Shown: piece after piece, positions 1 through 4,528 of the stretch
How the letters are laid out: each line of letters starts with the position of its first letter
Numbering within the stretch: the first letter of the stretch is position 1
NCBI GenBank assembly: GCA_019347775.1
Contig: JAHWKP010000107.1
Location: 1 to 5,858, forward strand
Length of the DNA stretch: 5,858 bases
From: Actinomycetota bacterium
GTDB lineage: Bacteria; Actinomycetota; Acidimicrobiia; Acidimicrobiales; JAHWKP01
Direction of reading: 5' to 3'
Position numbers and translations under genes: made by a program
The notes under the pieces: generated by a model
What the model was told of the DNA's origin: nothing
The model's database searches: none
What the model saw: the letters and a program-made list of their open reading frames with translations, nothing else

Positions 1-388
1 TGTGGTCCATCTCGAGCTCATTGCACTTGGCGTCGTACAGGTGGAGGTCGAGGTCGTAGTCGTGGATTGTGCCCAAGGTGAACACGGCGCCGCCCGAGGG
101 GTCGGGCTCGTTGAGCGTGGAGTCCGGCCCGCTGACCCAGAAGTGCTTGTAATCGCCCTCGAGGTCGAAGAAGGCATAGATCACGCCGTCGCCGGCTCCG
201 CCTTCAGGGCAGGTCTGGCGAGCGGCGTCGGTCCCGTAGGTGCCGGCAGTCGCATACGCAACAATCGGCGCCGGCATGGCGATGGTCGCCTCGAACTCCT
301 TGATGTCCTGAGCGGGCGACGGCGCAGCCGTGCCTACAGCGAGAAGGCCTACCGCGGCAATGCCTATGGCGAGAGTGCGAAAACGCAT
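1..388 (-). CDS. Secreted protein with possible PPC-like beta-sandwich domain (3' end outside window)
   Basis: The first 129 codons of a gene are visible, reading leftwards from the ATG at 386-388; no stop is reached before the window edge. The start is well supported: AAGGGGAAG on the minus strand (395-403) lies 6 nt upstream as a strong Shine-Dalgarno. Residues 1-26 form a signal peptide: MRFR, a hydrophobic stretch LAIGIAAVGLLAVG, then a signal peptidase I-type site SPA|Q. The mature part is acidic, with Cys60 and Cys122. Near residues 109-120 it carries HDYDLDLHLYDA, which resembles the DLDLYLYD strand of bacterial pre-peptidase C-terminal (PPC) domains. That match is from memory and the domain is cut off, so it is tentative. 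The protein is therefore probably exported, with unknown function. It lies downstream of the cyclase gene on the same strand, but the 141-bp gap argues for its own promoter. Confidence 0.8.
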   Translation of the reverse strand, partial: MRFRTLAIGIAAVGLLAVGTAAPSPAQDIKEFEATIAMPAPIVAYATAGTYGTDAARQTCPEGGAGDGVIYAFFDLEGDYKHFWVSGPDSTLNEPDPSGGAVFTLGTIHDYDLDLHLYDAKCNELEMDH

Positions 389-424
389 CAGAAACTTCCC
401 CTTAGAGGTAGATCGTGTGGACTA

Positions 425-461
425 GTTACAACCCATTTTACCGGCAGGGTGTTACTACCCA
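425..461 (-). promoter_or_regulatory. Candidate promoter/operator for the secreted-protein gene: two direct repeats flanking a TAAAAT
   Basis: On the minus strand, TGGGTAGTAAC (451-461) and TGGGTTGTAAC (425-435) match at 10 of 11 positions and are 26 bp apart. Between them TAAAAT (435-440) resembles a sigma70-type -10 element and lies about 46 bp upstream of the ATG at 388, leaving a normal leader that contains the Shine-Dalgarno. No good -35 is present at the expected distance (GGTGGG or TGGTGG), and the upstream repeat covers that position. This would fit an activator-dependent promoter. The repeats are visible in the sequence; the regulatory role is inferred. Confidence 0.35.
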
Positions 462-489
462 CCATCGCCCACCTGGACTACCGCCTCTG

Positions 490-508
490 GCCTGAACGGC
501 GGTCAGGC
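490..508 (-). terminator. Hairpin downstream of the cyclase gene, possible terminator without a U-tract
   Basis: GCCTGA (490-495) and TCAGGC (503-508) form a perfect 6-bp stem around a 7-nt loop, beginning about 20 bp past the cyclase stop codon (530-532). No T-run follows on the minus strand, so it is not a classical intrinsic terminator. U-less hairpins have been proposed to terminate in actinobacteria. It is the only clear stem in the gap and could equally be chance. Confidence 0.3.
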
Positions 509-529
509 GTAGCCCGTTCGGGGGATAAA

Positions 530-2467
530 TCAGCCGTGAGGCGAGGATTTTGCGCTCAAAGCGGTCAAATCCGGCGTCGTCGGTGACGGATCAGCCTCCG
601 GCCGGTGGGCCCAGTAGCGCCAGACGCGAATGGGGCGGGTGGCGTTCTTGAACTCGATGGGGCCGAGGTCCTCCATCTCGCCCGGAGCGCCGGTGCCGGC
701 AGCCTCCCGGACGTGATCCGGGAAGCAGACCTGGTCCTCCCTCGCCTGGCTGCACAGGCGGGCCCCGATGTTGACGGTGTCCCCGACCAACGAGTACTGG
801 CTCTTCTTGGCGCTACCGACGATGGCCGACACCACCGATCCGGAGTTCACGCCGATCCCGTAGCGGATCGGCGGCAGTCCGTGGGCCTCGAGCTCCTCCC
901 CGATGGCAGGGCGGGCCTGCTGCATCGCAATGGCGCAGGACAACGCCCGGGAGGCGTGATCCTCCTGGATCTCGGGCGCGCCGAAGGCGGCGTAGATCTC
1001 GTCGCCCACGTACTGCATGACCGTGCCGCCGTGGTCCAGCACGATCTGGGACAGCCGCTCGTAGTAGGTGTCGAGCATGCGCCGCACTTGCGCGGGCTCC
1101 ATGGTCGCCGCTTGGGCGGTGAACCCCCGCAGGTCGCAGAACAGCACGGACACGTCGAGGCGCTCGCCCGCCATGACGGCATCGACTCGGTCCTCGTTCA
1201 CCAGCCGCTCGGCGACCGCCGGAGGCACGTACTGGGCGAACAGCGCCGAGACCCGTCGCCGGGCCCGTCCCTCGGTGACATACCGGAGGACCAATCCAGC
1301 CATCAACGCCACAAGAGCGGCCAGCGGGGGATATAGGAAGTCCGGGATGACGCCGGCCTCGAAACGGGCCAGGGACCACAGCAACCAGGCGACCAGCAGA
1401 AGGACCGACATGGCGACTCCGAACCGCAGCGGAGCGAGCCAACTGAGAAGTCCGATTGCAGCGACGAGGAAGACCACCCACGCCACCGTCTCTCCGGTGG
1501 AGGCGTCCTCGACGTACTCCTCTGTCAGCAGCGTGTTGAGCACGTTGGCGTGCAGGAACACGCCGGGCACTCCCAGGTTCTGCTTCGCCACGGGTGTCTG
1601 GCGGAAGTCCTGAAGGATCTGCGCGGTGGCTCCGATGAGCACAATCTTTCCGGATACGTTGCTGAGTGCGGTCCCGTTGAGAATGTCGGCCGCCGAGGTG
1701 AATGGAACCTCATTCGCAGTGCCGGAGCCGAGTGTCTCGCCGGGACTCAGCTCCGGAGAGAAGTTGACCCGGAGCAACTTTCCCTCCTCGGTCGGAATCG
1801 TTTCTCCGCCGACCTCAATGCCGAACGGCCGCTGCACGATCGGACCTTCGATGCCCTCGGCGAGCATGAACGCCGCCAGTCCGAGGGTGGGGACATCGGT
1901 CTCGCGGGTCTCGGCGATCAGGGGCACGCTGCGAACGACGCCGTCGGTGTCGCCCTGGACGTTTACGAGTCCCACCGCGGCAGCGGCTTCGAACAGCGGT
2001 TGAGCTGGGAGACGGATGCCCTCGGTGGCGCGGTAGGCCCGCCGTCCATCGGGCTGGCGGGTCAACACGGCTGCATCAACGGCAAGTACGACGGGCTCGC
2101 CCTCGATCGCCGCGGCAAGGACCTCGTCGCCGGGCCTGGGGGCGTCGAACGTGACATCAAATGCGACGACGTGGGCGCCCGCGTCCAGCAGACGGCTTAC
2201 CAAGTCGGCTTGCAATTCCCTCGGCCACGGCCAAACGGCCTGAACGGTGTTCAGCGAACGATCATCGACGCCCACCACGAGGACTCGGGGGTCCGTGTCG
2301 CCCCTCGGAAATATGCGGTCGCCCAGCTGCATCCGGAACAGCCCGAAGACCCCGGCGCTGTGGGCGATACCCGACAGTGCGCCGAACGAAACGGCAAGGA
2401 GCATCACTACCGCGACGCGGTACCAGACTGACTTCCGCAGCCTCTTGAGGCCTTCCCCCCGCGCCAT
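530..2467 (-). CDS. CHASE2-domain class III adenylate/guanylate cyclase (membrane sensor)
   Basis: The product of 645 residues is predicted to make cAMP or cGMP in response to an external signal. After an N-terminal membrane segment (about 16-37), residues about 41-325 form an extracytoplasmic CHASE2 domain, shown by RVLVVGVDDRSL, WPWPR, HVVAFDVTFD, GDTDGVVRSVPLI, GKIVLIGATA and VPGVFLHANVLNTLL. Three membrane segments follow (about 327-345, 348-367, 376-396), then a linker with FAQYVPPAVAERLV and the catalytic domain (about 436-620). Metal-binding Asp445 (FCDLRGF) and Asp489 (YVGDE) and transition-state residues Asn566 and Arg570 (VNIGARL) are all present. The usual purine-binding Lys is Gln485 and its partner is Ser559, so substrate is uncertain. 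The ATG at 2467 is the first possible start, because an in-frame TAA lies at 2480-2482. No Shine-Dalgarno is visible. The coiled-coil gene lies 51 bp upstream on the same strand. Confidence 0.95.
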   Translation of the reverse strand: MARGEGLKRLRKSVWYRVAVVMLLAVSFGALSGIAHSAGVFGLFRMQLGDRIFPRGDTDPRVLVVGVDDRSLNTVQAVWPWPRELQADLVSRLLDAGAHVVAFDVTFDAPRPGDEVLAAAIEGEPVVLAVDAAVLTRQPDGRRAYRATEGIRLPAQPLFEAAAAVGLVNVQGDTDGVVRSVPLIAETRETDVPTLGLAAFMLAEGIEGPIVQRPFGIEVGGETIPTEEGKLLRVNFSPELSPGETLGSGTANEVPFTSAADILNGTALSNVSGKIVLIGATAQILQDFRQTPVAKQNLGVPGVFLHANVLNTLLTEEYVEDASTGETVAWVVFLVAAIGLLSWLAPLRFGVAMSVLLLVAWLLWSLARFEAGVIPDFLYPPLAALVALMAGLVLRYVTEGRARRRVSALFAQYVPPAVAERLVNEDRVDAVMAGERLDVSVLFCDLRGFTAQAATMEPAQVRRMLDTYYERLSQIVLDHGGTVMQYVGDEIYAAFGAPEIQEDHASRALSCAIAMQQARPAIGEELEAHGLPPIRYGIGVNSGSVVSAIVGSAKKSQYSLVGDTVNIGARLCSQAREDQVCFPDHVREAAGTGAPGEMEDLGPIEFKNATRPIRVWRYWAHRPEADPSPTTPDLTALSAKSSPHG

Positions 2468-2476
2468 GCCGTGGCG

Positions 2477-2482
2477 AAGTTA
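2477..2482 (-). promoter_or_regulatory. Possible -10 element for a leaderless cyclase transcript
   Basis: TAACTT on the minus strand fits the actinobacterial -10 pattern TANNNT and ends 9 nt before the cyclase ATG. This would place transcription start at or very near the start codon, which would fit the lack of a Shine-Dalgarno. No -35 is recognisable in the GC-rich sequence upstream. The assignment is weak, because such hexamers arise often by chance. Confidence 0.2.
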
Positions 2483-2518
2483 CCCGCGGTTGGCCCGGGC
2501 CGCCCGGAGGAGTGCTGG

Positions 2519-2740
2519 TCAGATGCAGGCGGTGCCGGCGTCGACCTCGACGGGAGGGGTCGCCTCGGCGACTTTCTCGGCCGTCTCGGCGAGTTCCTGC
2601 TGCAGACGGTCGATCTCGGCCTGGATCGCCTTGGCCTCGTCGTCCAAGCCTTGAACCCGGGCTCGGTCCGCTTGGTCTACCAACTCGGCGAGCTGGAGTT
2701 CGATACCCAATGCGTGGTCTTCGAGTCGCGGATCGTGCAC
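2519..2740 (-). CDS. Small acidic coiled-coil protein, function unknown
   Basis: This predicted 73-residue soluble protein is not a family I can name. From about residue 5 to 60 it is almost wholly helical, rich in Glu, Ala, Leu, Asp and Gln with heptad-like Leu/Ile spacing (IELQLAELVDQ, IQAEIDRLQQELAETAEKV), so it probably forms a coiled coil. The end is a Pro/Val/Asp-rich tail with Cys72 as the penultimate residue. There is no signal peptide or membrane segment. I chose the GTG at 2738-2740. The frame stays open further upstream, but that part has codons unlike a high-GC gene (TTA, GTA, CGA) and then becomes Ser/Arg-rich sequence antisense to msrB. An ATG at 2801-2803 is the alternative start and would give 94 residues. 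Neither start has a good Shine-Dalgarno. The gene diverges from msrB and lies 51 bp upstream of the cyclase gene, with which it may be co-transcribed. Confidence 0.6.
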   Translation of the reverse strand: MHDPRLEDHALGIELQLAELVDQADRARVQGLDDEAKAIQAEIDRLQQELAETAEKVAEATPPVEVDAGTACI

Positions 2741-2801
2741 GTTCAGGGTGTACCCAGCCCCCGTCTCTCGTACGCACGCGTCGTGGGGTAAGAACGAGGA
2801 C

Positions 2802-3209
2802 ATGAGCGAGGACGACACGAAGGACATTCCCCAGACCGACGACGAGTGGCGGGAGCTGCTGACGCCGGAGCAGTACGAGGTGCTGCGCCAGGGCGGCACC
2901 GAGCGGGCCTTCACTGGCAAGTACGTCAACGTCAAGGATGACGGCACGTATCACTGCGCCGGATGTGGATCGCTGCTTTTCGCCTCGGATACCAAGTTCG
3001 AATCCGGTTCCGGTTGGCCCAGCTTCTACGAGCCTGCGGTGGCCGACGCCGTAGAAACCCGTGAGGACGTCAGTCATGGCATGAGCCGCACCGAAGTCGT
3101 GTGCCGGCGCTGCGGCGGTCACCTCGGACACGTCTTCCCCGACGGTCCCCAGCCAACCGGCGCGCGCTTTTGCATCAACTCCGCCGCCCTGCAGTTCGAG
3201 AGCAAGTAG
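2802..3209 (+). CDS. msrB: Peptide-methionine (R)-S-oxide reductase MsrB
   Basis: This 135-residue cytoplasmic enzyme reduces the R epimer of methionine sulfoxide in oxidised proteins. Family hallmarks appear in order: LTPEQYEVLRQGGTERAFTGKY (about 20-41), zinc ligands Cys52 and Cys55 (HCAGC), SGSGWPSFYEP (68-78), SHGMSRTEV, zinc ligands Cys101 and Cys104 (CRRCGGHLGHVFPDG), and the catalytic Cys124 in RFCINSAAL. The length is normal for a single-domain MsrB. Enzymes with a resolving Cys in the GCGWPSF motif differ here: the residue is Ser70, and no Cys exists beyond the four zinc ligands and Cys124. The ATG at 2802 is chosen because the family domain begins soon after it and GAGG lies just upstream. 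An in-frame ATG at 2748 would add 18 residues unlike the family. The gene diverges from the coiled-coil gene. Confidence 0.96.
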   Translation: MSEDDTKDIPQTDDEWRELLTPEQYEVLRQGGTERAFTGKYVNVKDDGTYHCAGCGSLLFASDTKFESGSGWPSFYEPAVADAVETREDVSHGMSRTEVVCRRCGGHLGHVFPDGPQPTGARFCINSAALQFESK

Positions 3210-3231
3210 GACGCATACCCGCTGGCAGGAC

Positions 3232-3267
3232 GCATCCCGGCGGCGCCGTGTTTGTCCGGCGGGACGC
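3232..3267 (+). terminator. Imperfect GC-rich stem-loop after msrB, possible terminator
   Basis: GCATCCCGGCGG (3232-3243) and CCGGCGGGACGC (3256-3267) can pair over 12 positions with two mismatches around a 12-nt loop, starting about 22 bp after the msrB stop. No T-run follows. It may separate msrB from the downstream secreted-protein gene, but in DNA this GC-rich such pairing can be fortuitous. A 9-bp direct repeat AGGACGCAT (3208-3216 and 3227-3235) overlaps its left side. Confidence 0.25.
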
Positions 3268-3285
3268 CCGGTTAAGGCGATTGGC

Positions 3286-4503
3286 ATGCGCTCTCTTGCC
3301 ATCTACCCAACTCCGCTCGCCCTTTCGCGCCTTGGCGGGGTGGCCGCCATCGTCGGCTGTCTGGCCCTCGTGGCCGGCCTCCTCTTTGTCGCTAGCGCAC
3401 CTGCCAGCGCGGCCGAAGGGGACCCCGTCGGCAACCTCGACTCTGTCTCGGTCAGGGCGGCCTTCACCCAAGACCCGCGCGACGCCGACAAGATCGCCAA
3501 CTACGAGGTATTCGGCTGGGCGGCCGACCCGAACGACGACTCGGATCCCGGCTCGGTCGAAGTCCATATCTATGTCGACGGCAATAAGGCAGGGGTCACT
3601 TCGACCGGCGGAGACGGCAACGAGCGCCCGGACGTTCAGCGAGCGCATCCCTGGGCGCCATCGCATAGCGGATGGTTTGCGTCGGTCAGCTGGCCCGCCG
3701 GGAGTGGGACGCACCGGGTCTGCGCGTACGCGATCAACGAGGGAGCGGGATCCAACAACACGACCCTGGGATGTGTCCGGGTCCGGCCCGGCGCCAGAAG
3801 CTCCGGAGACCCCGTCGCTCATCTCGACACCATTCACGTCGGCACCGGGTTGATCCAGCCCATCGGATGGGCGGGAGATCCTGACGGCAATGGTCCGATA
3901 TTCGTGCGCGTCTACTACGACGGGATTCTCCGGACGCACCTACTGGCTGACAACGAGCGGCCAGATGTCAACCGCGCCTTCCCGCGGCTGTCGTCGCAGA
4001 CGGGTTTCAACGAGACGCTGCCCATCACGCCGGGCGATCATCGGGTCTGCCTATACGCCGTCAACGAGGGCCGGACTGGCCGGGCAAACACGGCTCTGGG
4101 GTGCGTCTTCGTGCGGGTTCCGGGCGAACCCGCGGCCACCGAGCATGACCCGAAGGGCGCGCTCGACGAATTCCGTCCGGGAGACCCGAACCAGGCGCTC
4201 GAGACGATGCGGGCCCGAGGCTGGGCCTATGACCCCGACGCGGAGGACATCGGCGTGCAGGTGCGGGTTCTCGCCTACGTGTTCCAGCCGCTGGAGCCCG
4301 CTGTGGTCGACCTCCCGACAGACGTTGAGCGCTTCGACGTGCAACGGGCGCACCCGGGCGCAACTCCGCCGACGGGCTTCGACGGTGACGTGGCCACCGG
4401 ACGTTTCAGGCCGGTGATCACCATGGCCTGTGTCTGGGCACCGAACGTGGGTGAGGGCAGCGGACCGAACCGCCTGCTCGGCTGCGGAAACACCCTCGGC
4501 TGA
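3286..4503 (+). CDS. Secreted protein with three tandem GWA-DP / VCxYAxNxG domains, function unknown
   Basis: This 405-residue product has a signal peptide: a hydrophobic core at about 17-37 and an ASA site at 40-42. The rest is three repeats of one domain, at about residues 45-167, 174-276 and 287-404. Each opens with a GDP-like turn and a LD pair. Next come GWAxDP, a beta-rich stretch (VEVHIYVDG, VFVRVYYDG-like), a NERPDV-R-A-P segment, and a C-terminal VCxYAxNEGxGxNTxLGC signature. Each domain has two Cys 17-18 residues apart (146/163, 255/273, 382/400), suggesting one disulphide per domain. Domains 1 and 2 are closest; domain 3 is longer and diverged. I recall similar repeats in many actinobacterial exported proteins, often beside wall-active enzymes, but no such enzyme is present here. 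A binding or structural role at the cell surface is inference. AAGG at 3274-3277 lies 8 nt before the ATG. No membrane anchor or sortase motif is visible. Confidence 0.88.
   Translation: MRSLAIYPTPLALSRLGGVAAIVGCLALVAGLLFVASAPASAAEGDPVGNLDSVSVRAAFTQDPRDADKIANYEVFGWAADPNDDSDPGSVEVHIYVDGNKAGVTSTGGDGNERPDVQRAHPWAPSHSGWFASVSWPAGSGTHRVCAYAINEGAGSNNTTLGCVRVRPGARSSGDPVAHLDTIHVGTGLIQPIGWAGDPDGNGPIFVRVYYDGILRTHLLADNERPDVNRAFPRLSSQTGFNETLPITPGDHRVCLYAVNEGRTGRANTALGCVFVRVPGEPAATEHDPKGALDEFRPGDPNQALETMRARGWAYDPDAEDIGVQVRVLAYVFQPLEPAVVDLPTDVERFDVQRAHPGATPPTGFDGDVATGRFRPVITMACVWAPNVGEGSGPNRLLGCGNTLG
3418..3786 (+). repeat. Repeat domain 1 of the secreted protein
   Basis: Residues 45-167 of the protein. 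Landmarks are FGWAADP, VEVHIYVDG, NERPDVQRAHP and HRVCAYAINEGAGSNN, with the Cys pair 146/163. Similarity to domain 2 is clear at protein level; I see no long nucleotide identity, so the duplication is not recent. Confidence 0.75.
3805..4113 (+). repeat. Repeat domain 2 of the secreted protein
   Basis: Residues 174-276. Landmarks are GDPVAHLD, IGWAGDP, VRVYYDG, NERPDVNRAFP and HRVCLYAVNEGRTG, with the Cys pair 255/273. This is the most compact copy. Confidence 0.75.
4144..4497 (+). repeat. Repeat domain 3 of the secreted protein (diverged)
   Basis: Residues 287-404. Landmarks are HDPKGALD, RGWAYDP, VQVRVLAYV, VERFDVQRAHP and MACVWAPNVGEGSGPN, with the Cys pair 382/400. NERPDV has become VERFDV and the YxDG turn is replaced by a longer, Pro-rich segment, so this copy may bind something different or nothing. 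Confidence 0.65.
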
Positions 4504-4528
4504 CCTCAGTCGTCGGCTGACTCAATCG
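4496..4528 (+). repeat. Short imperfect tandem duplication spanning two convergent stop codons
   Basis: TCGGCTGACCTCAGTCG (4496-4512) is followed directly by TCGGCTGACTCAATCG (4513-4528). The two differ by one base and a 1-nt gap. The TGA of the plus-strand gene lies in the first copy (4501-4503) and the kinase stop (TCA on the plus strand, 4522-4524) in the second. The two genes are only 18 bp apart. There is no recognisable intrinsic terminator in the gap. Confidence 0.7.

Noticed and set aside
2..586. Plus-strand open frame opposite the left-hand secreted-protein gene
   Set aside because: The minus strand has a signal peptide, a strong Shine-Dalgarno and a plausible protein; the plus frame crosses the intergenic region and ends in Arg-rich sequence.
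1550..2431. 293-codon plus-strand open frame inside the cyclase gene
   Set aside because: The cyclase domains on the opposite strand are unambiguous; this frame shows no recognisable domain.
2494..2503. GGCCCGGGCC palindrome between the coiled-coil and cyclase genes
   Set aside because: A 10-bp all-GC palindrome without loop or U-tract is expected by chance in DNA of this composition.
2262..3302. Long open frame on the minus strand across msrB and the cyclase 5' end
   Set aside because: It is antisense to msrB and out of frame over the cyclase; its Arg/Gly/Pro-rich composition is typical of shadow frames in high-GC DNA.
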